This document shows, one piece after another, positions 8,586 to 17,463 of a stretch of DNA of 64,000 nucleotides. Position 1 is the stretch's first letter. Each line of letters opens with the position of its first letter. The stretch is from Herbiconiux moechotypicola. GTDB lineage: Bacteria; Actinomycetota; Actinomycetes; Actinomycetales; Microbacteriaceae. The stretch spans positions 1-64,000 of the forward strand of contig NZ_JANLCN010000015.1 of NCBI RefSeq assembly GCF_024979255.1. The letters are read 5' to 3'. Under the pieces are notes generated by a model. It saw only the letters and a list, made by a program, of their open reading frames with translations, made no database searches and was not told the origin of the DNA. The translations under genes and the position numbers were made by a program.

Positions 8586-9515
8586 GTGGCCACCATCGCT
8601 CCCGCACCCGCGACCGCACCCGCGACCAGGCGCAGACCCCCGGTCGCGCTCTTCGTGCTCACCGTTCCGTTCCTGGTGATGTTCGCCCTGTTCTTCGTGG
8701 CGCCGATCGTCTACGCCGTGGTGCAGAGCCTGTTCGCCACGAAGTCGTCGGGCCTCGGCTTCGGCGCGCCGGAGACCGTGTTCGTGTTCTTCGACAACTA
8801 CCTCGCCGCGCTCAGCAACCCGTCGTTCGTCGAGAGCCTCGGCCGGCTGCTGCTGTTCTCGCTCATCGAGGTGCCGCTCATGGTGGTGACCGCACTCGGC
8901 CTCGCCTTGCTGCTCGAATCGGCGAGGGCACGTTTTCCCCGGTTCTTCCGGGTCGTGTACTTCGTGCCCTACGGCGTGCCCGGGGTGATCGCGGCCCTGC
9001 TCTGGGGCTTCCTCTACATCCCCGCCACCAGCCCGGTGCTGCAGGGGCTCGCCGCGATCGGCATCGACATCAATCCGCTCTCCTCCGACGGGGTGCTGTT
9101 CGCCATCGCCAACATCGCGCTGTGGGGGTTCGCGGGCTACAACATGCTCATCCTCATCGCCGCGCTGAACGCGATCCCCTCCGAGCTCTACGAGGCCGCG
9201 CGCATCGACGGCGCCTCGGAGTGGACCATCACCTGGCAGATCAAGCTGCCGCTGGTGCGGCCCTCCGTCATCCTGGTGACGGTGTTCACGATCATCGGCA
9301 CGCTGCAGCTGTTCGTCGAACCGCTCGTGCTGAGGCCCCTCACGACGGCGATCAGTTCTGACTTCACCCCCAATCTCGCCGCCTACAACCAGTCGTTCGC
9401 CCAGGGCAACCCGAACCTCGCCGCCGCGATGGCGGTGATCGTGGCCGTGATCGGCTTCGTGTTCTCGTTCGGCTTCCTCCGCCTGGTGAACCGGAAGGGG
9501 AACCGCGCATGGTGA
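8586..9515 (+). CDS. Sugar ABC transporter permease (MalF/UgpA type)
   Basis: A 309-residue inner-membrane permease with about six spans; the first is at about residues 20-45 after a Pro/Ala/Arg-rich cytoplasmic tail. The ATPase-docking motif is EAARIDGASEW at residues 203-213, followed by ITWQIKLPLVRP, characteristic of CUT1 MalF-type subunits. The GTG start has GAAGGA some 13 bases upstream, a long spacing, so the exact start is uncertain. The stop overlaps the ATG of the second permease by seven bases, indicating coupled translation. It forms the membrane channel with that subunit for the sugar bound by the upstream lipoprotein. Confidence 0.92.
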   Translation: MATIAPAPATAPATRRRPPVALFVLTVPFLVMFALFFVAPIVYAVVQSLFATKSSGLGFGAPETVFVFFDNYLAALSNPSFVESLGRLLLFSLIEVPLMVVTALGLALLLESARARFPRFFRVVYFVPYGVPGVIAALLWGFLYIPATSPVLQGLAAIGIDINPLSSDGVLFAIANIALWGFAGYNMLILIAALNAIPSELYEAARIDGASEWTITWQIKLPLVRPSVILVTVFTIIGTLQLFVEPLVLRPLTTAISSDFTPNLAAYNQSFAQGNPNLAAAMAVIVAVIGFVFSFGFLRLVNRKGNRAW

Positions 9516-10453
9516 CCACCGCACCCGGCAGCACGACCGCACCCAACAGCCCCACCGCATCCGCCGCACCCGCCGCCGCACCCGGCCGCGTGGCGCGTGG
9601 CCAGCGTATCCGTCAGCCCCTCGTGAGCACGATCGTGGTGAACGGCGTGCTCGTGCTGGCGGCGATCTACTTCCTGCTGCCCATCCTCTGGGTGCTCATC
9701 GCCGCCACGAAGTCGCCCGGGCAGCTGTTCAACAGCTTCGGGCTGTGGTTCTCCGACTCGCCGCAGGCGTGGCAGAACCTGGTGGCGGTGTTCACCCAGG
9801 ACGGCGGCATCTTCACCACCTGGATCGTGAACAGCGTCATCTACTCGGCGGTGGGCGCCTTCGTGGCCATGGTCATCTCGGCCGCCTGCGGGTACGCCTT
9901 CGCGAAGTACGTGTTCAGGGGCCGCGAGACGCTGTTCTCGATCGTGCTCGGAGGGGTGCTCGTGCCGGCCACTGTCATCGCGCTACCCCTGTACTTCCTC
10001 CTCAACGCGGTCGACCTCACAGGCACCTACTGGGCGGTGCTGCTGCCCAGCATGGTGAGCCCGTTCGGGGTGTACCTGGCGCGCATCCACGCCAACGCGG
10101 CCGTGCCCGACGAGGTGATCGAGGCCGCGCGCATCGACGGTGCGGGCGATCTGCGCATCTTCGCGACCATCGCCACGCGCATGCTGATGCCGGCGCTCGT
10201 GACCATCTTCCTGTTCCAGTTCGTCACCATCTGGAACAACTACCTGCTGCCGCTGGTGATGCTCAACAGCCCGCGCACCTTCCCGCTCACCCTCGGTCTC
10301 ACTCTCTGGAACTCGCAGACGCAGCGCGACCCGATGTTCTACCAGCTGGTCGTGACCGGCTCGGCCGTGTCGGCCATCCTGCTGGTGGTGCTGATGATCT
10401 CGCTGCAGCGGTTCTGGAAGGCCGACCTCACCGCGGGGGCGACGAAGGGCTGA
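9509..10453 (+). CDS. Sugar ABC transporter permease (MalG/UgpE type)
   Basis: A 314-residue permease, the second channel subunit. After a Thr/Ala/Pro-rich N-terminal 30 residues it has about six membrane spans, beginning NGVLVLAAIYFLLPILWVL. The EAA loop reads EAARIDGAGDLRIF from residue 205, and the family signature LPLVMLNSPRTFPLTLGL lies near the C terminus. GGAAGGGG precedes the ATG at a good distance. Overlap with the preceding permease shows the two are co-translated. The gene is followed by a convergent AraC regulator and a hairpin between them. Confidence 0.92.
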   Translation: MVTTAPGSTTAPNSPTASAAPAAAPGRVARGQRIRQPLVSTIVVNGVLVLAAIYFLLPILWVLIAATKSPGQLFNSFGLWFSDSPQAWQNLVAVFTQDGGIFTTWIVNSVIYSAVGAFVAMVISAACGYAFAKYVFRGRETLFSIVLGGVLVPATVIALPLYFLLNAVDLTGTYWAVLLPSMVSPFGVYLARIHANAAVPDEVIEAARIDGAGDLRIFATIATRMLMPALVTIFLFQFVTIWNNYLLPLVMLNSPRTFPLTLGLTLWNSQTQRDPMFYQLVVTGSAVSAILLVVLMISLQRFWKADLTAGATKG

Positions 10454-10461
10454 CCGGATGC

Positions 10462-10496
10462 GCGGCAGGCCGGCCGTTGCGACCGGCCGGTGCCGC
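10462..10496. terminator. Bidirectional terminator between permease and AraC genes
   Basis: GCGGCAGGCCGG at 10462-10473 pairs with CCGGCC and TGCCGC at 10483-10496, with a two-base bulge in the right arm. It fills nearly the whole 43-base gap between two convergent stop codons, so it can serve both transcripts. Confidence 0.6.
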
Positions 10497-11372
10497 TCAG
10501 CCCTTGCGCTGCGAACGGTAGGTGCTCGGGCTCACGCCGTGCATGCGCCGGAACTGGCGGGAGAAGTAGAACGGGTCGGCCATGCCCACCTCGCGGCCGA
10601 TCTCGGCCACCGAGAGCGCGGTCGTGTCGAGCAGCCGGCGGGCCCTGGCCATCTTGAGCGAGGTGTGGTGCGCGAGCACCCCGCCTCCGGTCGCATCGCG
10701 GAACAGGGCGGAGAGATGCGACGACGACACCCCCACCAGTGCCGCGAGCTCGGGTACCCGGATGGAGCCGTCGACCCGGTCTTCGAGGTAGCGCATCGCG
10801 CGCTCGAGCGGCTCGCCCTCCTCGGGGAGGCGGCGGTCGACGGCCAGCTGGGTGAGCATCCGCCACGCCATCCCCGCCGTCGCCACCAGGCGGGCGGGGG
10901 ACTGGTCGCGTTCGAGGGCGCTCACGATCTCGTCGAGCATCGCCGTGAGGCGGTCGACCGAGCGCAGCGAGACCGTGATGCGCGAGGGGTCGACGCCCGA
11001 AGCCTCCACCAGCTCGGCGACGTCGCTGCCGCGCACATGGCACCACCAGATCGTCCAGGGGTCGCTCTCCGAGGCGCCGTAGGCGTGCGGTACACCGCCG
11101 GGGATGACTGCGGCGGTCGACGAGCCGATCCTGTGGCGCACGCCGCCGGCCTCGATCCAGCCCGAGCCGCCCACGCAGACGATCACGATGGTCTCCTCGG
11201 CGCCCCGCGGCCGATGGCGGCCATGCGCGTCGGCGTGCGGAAAGTAGCCCGCGTCGGTGACGACGAGGCGCCTGGTGACCGGCCTCCCCAGCGCCTCGGC
11301 GACCAGGGGGCGCGGGAGTACGCAGAGACGCTGGTTGTCGAATCCGGTCGCGCGTTCGAGCGGGGAGTCCAT
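10497..11372 (-). CDS. AraC-family transcriptional regulator (sugar-responsive)
   Basis: A 291-residue protein with an N-terminal cupin-like sensor (about residues 50-110, with VIPGGVPHAYG) and a C-terminal double helix-turn-helix at about 185-288. The second helix pair ends in the family signature DPFYFSRQFRRMHGVSPSTYRSQR. AraC proteins of this layout bind a mono- or disaccharide and activate neighbouring transport and hydrolase genes. It lies between the ABC importer and the DUF5107/cellulase/esterase genes and is divergent from the latter, so it is the obvious regulator of both. CATGAT lies five bases before its ATG (11378-11383 on the complement), pointing to a leaderless transcript. Confidence 0.9.
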   Translation of the reverse strand: MDSPLERATGFDNQRLCVLPRPLVAEALGRPVTRRLVVTDAGYFPHADAHGRHRPRGAEETIVIVCVGGSGWIEAGGVRHRIGSSTAAVIPGGVPHAYGASESDPWTIWWCHVRGSDVAELVEASGVDPSRITVSLRSVDRLTAMLDEIVSALERDQSPARLVATAGMAWRMLTQLAVDRRLPEEGEPLERAMRYLEDRVDGSIRVPELAALVGVSSSHLSALFRDATGGGVLAHHTSLKMARARRLLDTTALSVAEIGREVGMADPFYFSRQFRRMHGVSPSTYRSQRKG

Positions 11373-11490
11373 GCTTCATCATGGCACGCGGGCGGCGACG
11401 GAGTGACTCCCACGCGAATCAGCGGATCCTCCATCCCGTGCCCATCATCTGCCATGGATGCCCCGGCCGCCGCTGCCTAGTCTCGAGCGT

Positions 11491-14400
11491 GTGAACACCG
11501 CCGTGACCCCCGCCCACACCCCGGCGACCCCCGCCCACGCCCCGGCGACCCCCGCCCACACCCCGGCGACCCCCGCCCACGCCCCGGCGACCCCCGCCCA
11601 CGCCCCGGCGACCCCCGCCCACGCCCCCTCGAGCGTGCTGCGGCTCCCCGAGGCGCCGCCCGACCAGGCCGCGGTGCTCGCCGCGGGAGGGGTGGCGTGC
11701 TGGAGCGCCCCGCTCGAGATCGACACCTACGAGCCGGCCGCACCCGACCGCTACCCGGTGTTCCTCGACCGGCGGGTGTACCAGGGGTCGAGCGGCAAGG
11801 TGTACCCGATGCCGTTCATCGACCGCATCGCCACCGAGAAGGCGCCCCGCGCCTGGCAGGCCGTGCACCTCGAGAACGAGTATCTGCGCCTCCTGCTGCT
11901 GCCCGAGATCGGCGGGCGCATCCACCTCGGCTACGACAAGACCGCCGACTACGACTTCTTCTACCGCAACAACGTCATCAAGCCCGCCCTCGTGGGCCTC
12001 GCGGGACCGTGGATCTCGGGCGGCGTCGAGTTCAACTGGCCGCAGCACCACCGGCCGGGCACCTTCCTGCCCGTCGACACCCGCATCGAGCGCGGTGACG
12101 ACGGCGCGGTGACCGTGTGGCACAGCGACATCGACCCGCTGCAGCGGATGCGCGGGCTGCACGGCGTGCGCCTCACCCCGGGCAGTTCGCTGATCGAGGT
12201 GCTCGCCGAGCTCACCAACCGCACTGACGAGCCGCAGACCTTCCTCTGGTGGGCCAACGTGGCGGCGCGGTCGCACGAGCGGTACCAGTCGTTCTTCCCC
12301 ACCGACGTGCGCTACGTGGCCGACCACGCCCGGCGTGCTGTCACGGCGTTCCCGCGCGCAGACCGGCCGTACTACGGGGTCGACTATCCGGCGCTCGTCG
12401 ACGCCGCGCATCCGGATGCCGACCGGCTCGACATCTACACCTCCATCCCGGTGCCCACCTCCTACATGGTCACCGACACGGTCGACGACTTCTTCGGCGG
12501 CTACGACCACGACGCGCAGGCGGGGTTCGTGCACTGGGCCGACCGCGCCATCTCGCCGGGCAAGAAGCAGTGGACCTGGGGCAACGGGCCCATCGGCCAC
12601 GCCTGGGACGAGCAGCTCACCGACGGCGACGGCCCCTACGTGGAGCTCATGGCCGGGGTGTACACCGACAACCAGCCCGACTTCAGCTACCTCGCGCCGG
12701 GGGAGACGCGCGGGTTCAGCCAGTTCTGGTACCCGATCCAGCGGATCGGGCCGGCGCACCAGGCGAACCGCGAGCTGGCGGTGAGTCTCGAGGTGGTTCC
12801 GGATGCACGCGGTGCGGGTGCGGGCGGTGCGGGTGCGGGCGGTACGGGTGCGGGGGCGCGTGACGGGGATGCGGGCGAGACCGTGCGGGTCGGGGTGGCG
12901 TCGGCGATCGTGGTGCCGGATGCGAGGGTGGTGCTGGTGCGCCGCGCTGGGACGGATGTCGACGGTGCCGTGGGCGCATGGACCGTCGAACTCGCGCCCG
13001 GTGAGCCGTTCCTCGTGGAGGTGGTGCTGCCGGCGGGCGTGCGGACCGAGGAGCTGACGCTGACCGTGGAGCGGGAGGGGGAGACGCTGATCGAGTGGAC
13101 GCCCCGGCCCGGCGCACCGGAGCCCGGCGAGGGGGCGGGCACGGGCGCGGGCATGGGCACGGGCACAGAGCCGTGGACCGCCAGCGAGCCACCCGCGCCC
13201 GAGGAGATCGTCTCGGCCGACGAGCTCTACCTCACCGGGGTGCACCTGCAGCAGTACCGGCATCCCACCCGCTCGGCGGTGCCGTACTTCGAGGAGCTGC
13301 TGCGCCGTGACCCTCTCGACTCCCGCGCGTCGACCGCGCTCGGGGCCTGGCACCATCGCCGCGGCGAGTACCGCGAAGCCGTGCGCCTGTTCGAGAACGC
13401 GCTGACGCGACTCACCGCGCGCAACCTCAATCCGGCGAGCGGCGAGACCAGCTACCGGCTGGGCCTGTCGCTCGAACGGCTCGGTGAGCTCGACGAGGCG
13501 CATGACCGGTTCGCGAAGGCGGCCTGGGACGGCGCCTGGGCGGTGCCGGCCGGTGTCGCCATCGCTCGCCTGGCCCTTCGTCGAGGCGACGCCGCTGCGG
13601 CGCTGGGCGCGCTGGCGGGGACGGGGTCGCGATCGGCCGAGCCGGAGCGGCTGAAGGTCATGGCGCTCCGGCGACTCGGGCGCGTGGCCGAGGCGGAGGA
13701 GCTGATCGCCGGGCTGATGGACGCCGATCCGCTCGACCCCGCGACCCGGGCGCTGGCGGGCGGGCGTGCGGCCACGGCTGCGGCCCTGTCCGTCGACCCC
13801 AAGGCCGCGTTGCTGGTGGCCTGCGACTGGGCACGGGCCGGGCTCTGGGCCGAGGCGGTGGCGCTGACAGACGCACTGATCGCCACGACCGGGGGAGACG
13901 GTGACGAGGGGGGCACCCAGGCCCCCGGGAAGCCGGCCTTCGGGAACGCGGCCTTCGGGAACCCGGTGCCGCTCGCGCACTACCTGCGCGCATCCTGGTT
14001 CGACCGTCTCGGCGATGCGGTCGCGTCCGCATCCGAGCGAGGGCGGGCGAGGGGCGCCGACACGCTGCACGCCTTCCCGGCCGGGCTCGACGAGTACGAC
14101 GCCCTGCAGGCTGCGATCGACGCCGACCCGGGCGACGCCGTGGCTCACGCTCTACTCGGCGCCTGGCTGCTCGACGCCGGCCGCACCGATGACGCCCGTG
14201 ACACGCTTGCCACGGCGACGCAGCTCGGCAGCACCGACCCGGTCGCCTGGCGCAACGCGGCGATCGCGCTGGTGAACAGCGGTGGGGATCCGGATCGGGC
14301 CGATGAGCTGCTCGCCCGCGCCCTCGAGCTCAGCCCGGGCGACGCCCGGCTCGTGTTCGAGCGCGACGTTCTCGCGGGCATCCGCGGTGTCGACCCGGCC

Positions 14401-15090
14401 GAGCGGCTGCTCGCCCTCGAGCGGGAGCCCGAGGCCGTGGCCAGGCGCGACGACCTCGCACTCAGTCACCTGGGCCTGCTGCTCGACGCGGGGCGGGTCG
14501 ACGAGGCGCTCTCGATCCTCGGCACCCGCCGTTTCCAGCCCTTCGAAGGAGGGGAGGGCAAGGCGATCGCGGCCTACGACCGGGCGACTCTGGCGGTGGC
14601 GCGGCGGCTGCTCGTGACGGATGCGCGGGCAGCGGTCGAGCTGCTGCGAGCGGGCATCGAGGTTCCCGCGAACCTCGGTGAGGGCCGGCACCCCGCCGGC
14701 AGCATGGCGGAGCGGTTCGTGCTGCTCGGCGACGCCCTCGATTCGCTCGGCGAGACCGCGGAGGCCACCGCCGCCTGGCGGCGGGCGCGCTCGGGGGCGG
14801 GAGCCCTCGACGTCGCGCCCCGCCCGGTCGAGGCCGCCGACTTCTGGGTCGGTGTGGCGCACCTGCGCCTCGGCGAGACGGCAGAGGCCGACGCGCTGTG
14901 GGCGGCGCTCGACGCCCGGGCGGCCGTGCTCGAGACCGAGAAGCCGAAGGTCGACTACTTCGCCACCTCGCTCCCCGAGCTGCTGCTGTTCGACACCGAC
15001 ACGAGCGGCGCGCGTGCCCGCACCGCGGCGCTGCTGCGAGACTGGGCTGCGCGCGGTCGCTCGCTGGCCGCCGGAGAGGATGCGGCATGA
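11491..15090 (+). CDS. DUF5107 domain protein with C-terminal TPR repeats
   Basis: A 1199-residue cytoplasmic protein. After a Pro/Ala/Thr-rich repeat segment (residues 6-47) comes a large beta-rich DUF5107-like domain to about residue 450, a linker, and TPR-like helical repeats from about 580 to the end (ALGAWHHRRGEYREAVRLFENAL is one unit). Proteins of this kind are regularly encoded beside glycoside hydrolases and sugar importers; the N-terminal part resembles galactose-mutarotase-like folds, but the biochemical role is not established. Gly/Ala-rich linkers at about 12800-12870 and 13120-13165 are coded by GGTGCG-type repeats. TAGTCT lies seven bases before the GTG at 11491, supporting this start; GTG at 11635, after the repeat array, is the alternative. 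Its stop overlaps the next gene (ATGA). Confidence 0.85.
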   Translation: MNTAVTPAHTPATPAHAPATPAHTPATPAHAPATPAHAPATPAHAPSSVLRLPEAPPDQAAVLAAGGVACWSAPLEIDTYEPAAPDRYPVFLDRRVYQGSSGKVYPMPFIDRIATEKAPRAWQAVHLENEYLRLLLLPEIGGRIHLGYDKTADYDFFYRNNVIKPALVGLAGPWISGGVEFNWPQHHRPGTFLPVDTRIERGDDGAVTVWHSDIDPLQRMRGLHGVRLTPGSSLIEVLAELTNRTDEPQTFLWWANVAARSHERYQSFFPTDVRYVADHARRAVTAFPRADRPYYGVDYPALVDAAHPDADRLDIYTSIPVPTSYMVTDTVDDFFGGYDHDAQAGFVHWADRAISPGKKQWTWGNGPIGHAWDEQLTDGDGPYVELMAGVYTDNQPDFSYLAPGETRGFSQFWYPIQRIGPAHQANRELAVSLEVVPDARGAGAGGAGAGGTGAGARDGDAGETVRVGVASAIVVPDARVVLVRRAGTDVDGAVGAWTVELAPGEPFLVEVVLPAGVRTEELTLTVEREGETLIEWTPRPGAPEPGEGAGTGAGMGTGTEPWTASEPPAPEEIVSADELYLTGVHLQQYRHPTRSAVPYFEELLRRDPLDSRASTALGAWHHRRGEYREAVRLFENALTRLTARNLNPASGETSYRLGLSLERLGELDEAHDRFAKAAWDGAWAVPAGVAIARLALRRGDAAAALGALAGTGSRSAEPERLKVMALRRLGRVAEAEELIAGLMDADPLDPATRALAGGRAATAAALSVDPKAALLVACDWARAGLWAEAVALTDALIATTGGDGDEGGTQAPGKPAFGNAAFGNPVPLAHYLRASWFDRLGDAVASASERGRARGADTLHAFPAGLDEYDALQAAIDADPGDAVAHALLGAWLLDAGRTDDARDTLATATQLGSTDPVAWRNAAIALVNSGGDPDRADELLARALELSPGDARLVFERDVLAGIRGVDPAERLLALEREPEAVARRDDLALSHLGLLLDAGRVDEALSILGTRRFQPFEGGEGKAIAAYDRATLAVARRLLVTDARAAVELLRAGIEVPANLGEGRHPAGSMAERFVLLGDALDSLGETAEATAAWRRARSGAGALDVAPRPVEAADFWVGVAHLRLGETAEADALWAALDARAAVLETEKPKVDYFATSLPELLLFDTDTSGARARTAALLRDWAARGRSLAAGEDAA
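11506..11631 (+). repeat. 21-base tandem repeat, six copies, inside the DUF5107 gene
   Basis: Six in-frame copies of a 21-base unit code TPAHAPA or TPAHTPA, the last ending TPAHAPS. The 10-base word CTCGAGCGTG flanks the array at 11482-11491 and 11628-11637. Because the unit is seven codons, copy-number change would alter linker length without shifting frame. Confidence 0.9.
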
Positions 15091-16436
15091 GCGCGATCGA
15101 CGGGACTGCGCTCACCGCGGCCGCGCTCACCGGAGTTGTTCCCTCCCACCTGCCGAGCCGTCTCACCGTCACGCTCTGGGACTTCTCCTGGTACACCAGG
15201 GCCGAACCGGGCGGGCCGTTCGACGACCTCGACCGCGCGTGCGCCGAGGCGGTCGACCGCGGGTACAACGCCATCCGCATCTGCGCGGCCCCCATGCTGC
15301 TCACGTTGCCCGAGCTCGCGGGCGAGGCTGCCGGTCTGGCGATCGAGGGGCTCGGGCGAACCCCGTTCGACGGCGAGACCTCCGACGGGACGGCGACGGT
15401 TCCGTACTACGGCGCCCGCACCCGGTGGTACGACACCCCCGGCGGGTACACGGTCGACCTCGGCGCGCGACTGATCGAGCTGTTCGACGCGGCGGAGCGC
15501 CACGGGCTCGTGGTGCTGCTGGCGAGCTGGGAGTACCAGCAGTCGCCGGCCTTCGCCCGCTCCGACGCGTGGTTCCGGGCGCTCGACGCCGTCCCGCTCG
15601 CCGACCGCTACACCACGCTCGAACTGGCCTGGAACCGCCTCCTCGCGCGGCTCACCGACGCGGGGCACCGCGAGCGCATCGCGATGGTCGAACTGCACAA
15701 CGAGGTCGACTTCTCGTTGCTGCCTCCGCTGGCCGACGGCGGGGCTGAGGCGGTGCAGCGGCTGCGGGCCGCGCATCCCGACCTGCTCGTCACCGCGAGC
15801 TACGGCAAGCCGCCGCACCTCGCGATGCACCAGGTGCCCGAGGGTCTGGGTGCCGCTCAGTTCCACGTGTACAGCTACGGCGTGCTCGACGCGTTGCAGA
15901 GCGAGCTCGACATCCGCTCGGAGGGCAGCGACGACTTCCCCAACGCGGCACTGCGAGCGATGCTCGTGCCCGGGGCGCCGAACCCGGCCGAGTACGGCAG
16001 GGCCGCCGAGTGGAAGTACCGGGCCACCGTGGTGACCGACCAGATGTTCTACGGCTACGACTTCCTCGACGCCGACGCCTGGGACGCCTGGCTGTACGCC
16101 CACTACGGCGACTACCGTGAGGTGATGCTGCGCGAGATCGAGTCGAGGGTGATCGCCATCGCCGAGTGGGCGCGCTGGAAGGCGGTGCCCGCCGTGGTGG
16201 GTGAGGGATGGATCGGGTACACGCCGCTGCACGGCACCTTCGAGGAGGGGCCGGTGGGCCGGGCGCTCGCCGAGCACGGCATCCGCACCGCCCTCGAGCA
16301 CGGGGTGTGGGGGATGGTGCTGTGCTCCAACGCGGCACCCCACCACCCGATGTGGGCCGACGTGGAATGGCAGCGGCGGATGAACGCCGAGATCCTCGCC
16401 GCGCCGCTGCCGATGCCGTCGGGGGTCTCGCGCTGA
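15087..16436 (+). CDS. Cellulase-like glycoside hydrolase
   Basis: A 449-residue TIM-barrel hydrolase of the cellulase-like (GH5-clan-like) group. It opens RLTVTLWDFSWYTRAEPGGP; the presumed acid/base Glu is in VELHNEVDFS and the presumed nucleophile Glu in VVGEGWIGYTPLHG. No signal peptide is present, so it should act in the cytosol on imported oligosaccharides. The ATG overlaps the stop of the DUF5107 gene as ATGA and has GGAGAGGA upstream; the next gene starts at its own stop. This places it in the DUF5107-hydrolase-esterase operon. Exact specificity (glucan, xyloglucan, rhamnogalacturonan side chain) cannot be read from the sequence. Confidence 0.82.
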   Translation: MSAIDGTALTAAALTGVVPSHLPSRLTVTLWDFSWYTRAEPGGPFDDLDRACAEAVDRGYNAIRICAAPMLLTLPELAGEAAGLAIEGLGRTPFDGETSDGTATVPYYGARTRWYDTPGGYTVDLGARLIELFDAAERHGLVVLLASWEYQQSPAFARSDAWFRALDAVPLADRYTTLELAWNRLLARLTDAGHRERIAMVELHNEVDFSLLPPLADGGAEAVQRLRAAHPDLLVTASYGKPPHLAMHQVPEGLGAAQFHVYSYGVLDALQSELDIRSEGSDDFPNAALRAMLVPGAPNPAEYGRAAEWKYRATVVTDQMFYGYDFLDADAWDAWLYAHYGDYREVMLREIESRVIAIAEWARWKAVPAVVGEGWIGYTPLHGTFEEGPVGRALAEHGIRTALEHGVWGMVLCSNAAPHHPMWADVEWQRRMNAEILAAPLPMPSGVSR

Positions 16437-17419
16437 TGCCCCAGTACGACCTGCCCCTGCCCGAGCTCGAGCGCTACCGGCCCGAGCGGCACGAGCCCGC
16501 CGATTTCGACGCGTTCTGGAGCCGCACCCTCGCCGAGACGGCCGCGCATCCGCTCGCCGCCGTGTTCACCGAGGTCGACGCCGGGTTCACCGAGCTAGTC
16601 ACCGAAGACGTCGTGTTCGCGGGGTTCGGCGGGCACCCCATCCGGGGCTGGATGCTGCGGCCGCGTCACGCGGAGGGGCCGCTGCCCGCGGTGGTGACCT
16701 ACATCGGCTACGGCGGCGGTCGCGGGCATCTCGCCGAGTGGACCGCGCTGCCGAGCGCCGGGTTCGCGCACTTCGTGATGGACCTGCGCGGCCAGGGGGC
16801 CGGGCACCGCAGGGCCGACACCGTCGACCCGGGGGTGGGAGGTCCGCACTTCGGGGGCTTTCTCACGCTCGGCATCGAGTCGCCCGAGGGGTACTACTAC
16901 CGGCGCGTGTTCGCCGACGCGGTGCGGGCCGTGGAGGCGGTGCAGGGGCATCCGGCGGTCGACCCCGCCCGGGTCGTGATCTCGGGCGGCAGCCAGGGCG
17001 GGGCGATCGCGCTCGCCGCGGCCGCGCTCACCCCGGGCGCGGTGCCGGTGACACCGGTCGGGGTGATCGTCGACGTGCCGTTCCTCAGCGACGTGCGCCG
17101 GGCGGTGCGGCTCGTCGACACGGCGCCGTACTCCGAGCTCGTCAGCTGGCTCGGCGTGCAGATCGACCCCGAGCGGCAGGAGCGCGCGTTCTCGACGATC
17201 GACTACTTCGACGGGGTGAACCTCGCGGCGCGGGGCACGATGCCGGCGTCGTTCGCGGTGGCGCTTCTCGACGACATCTGCCCGCCGTCGACCGTCTACG
17301 GCGCCTACAACTCCTACGCGGGCGAGAAGACGATGACCGTGTACCCGTTCAACGGGCACGCCAACGGGGGAGCGGCGCGGATCGCGGAGCACATCGCGTT
17401 CGCGCGGTCGCTGACCTGA
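16436..17419 (+). CDS. Acetylxylan esterase-like deacetylase (CE7/AXE1 family)
   Basis: A 327-residue alpha/beta hydrolase of carbohydrate esterase family 7, which removes acetyl groups from xylo-oligosaccharides in the cytosol. The start MPQYDLPLPELERYRP is typical. The nucleophile is Ser186 in SGGSQGGAI, the acid is in LLDDICPPSTVYGAYN and the His is in PFNGHANGG. CE7 members also have activity on cephalosporin C. The ATG shares one base with the stop of the cellulase-like gene (TGATG), so translation is coupled. It closes the operon; a hairpin follows. Confidence 0.9.
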   Translation: MPQYDLPLPELERYRPERHEPADFDAFWSRTLAETAAHPLAAVFTEVDAGFTELVTEDVVFAGFGGHPIRGWMLRPRHAEGPLPAVVTYIGYGGGRGHLAEWTALPSAGFAHFVMDLRGQGAGHRRADTVDPGVGGPHFGGFLTLGIESPEGYYYRRVFADAVRAVEAVQGHPAVDPARVVISGGSQGGAIALAAAALTPGAVPVTPVGVIVDVPFLSDVRRAVRLVDTAPYSELVSWLGVQIDPERQERAFSTIDYFDGVNLAARGTMPASFAVALLDDICPPSTVYGAYNSYAGEKTMTVYPFNGHANGGAARIAEHIAFARSLT

Positions 17420-17437
17420 GTGCGCGCTGACATGAGG

Positions 17438-17457
17438 CGTGGTCGCGGGCGACCACG
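17438..17457. terminator. Hairpin between esterase and DUF2000 genes
   Basis: CGTGGTCG (17438-17445) and CGACCACG (17450-17457) form a perfect eight-base-pair stem with a CGGG loop between two convergent stop codons. It can end both transcripts. Confidence 0.6.
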
Positions 17458-17463
17458 GAGCGC

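Noticed and set aside
7125-9581. Open antisense frame of 818 codons over the sugar importer
   Set aside because: Composition is His/Asp/Arg/Val-biased shadow sequence and the plus-strand binding protein and permease are certain.
11506-11631. Possible CRISPR array
   Set aside because: Repeats are 21 bases, contiguous, in frame and without spacers; no cas genes are present.
11419-14148. Open antisense frame of 909 codons over the DUF5107 gene
   Set aside because: The plus-strand frame has DUF5107/TPR sequence; the antisense frame is shadow coding.
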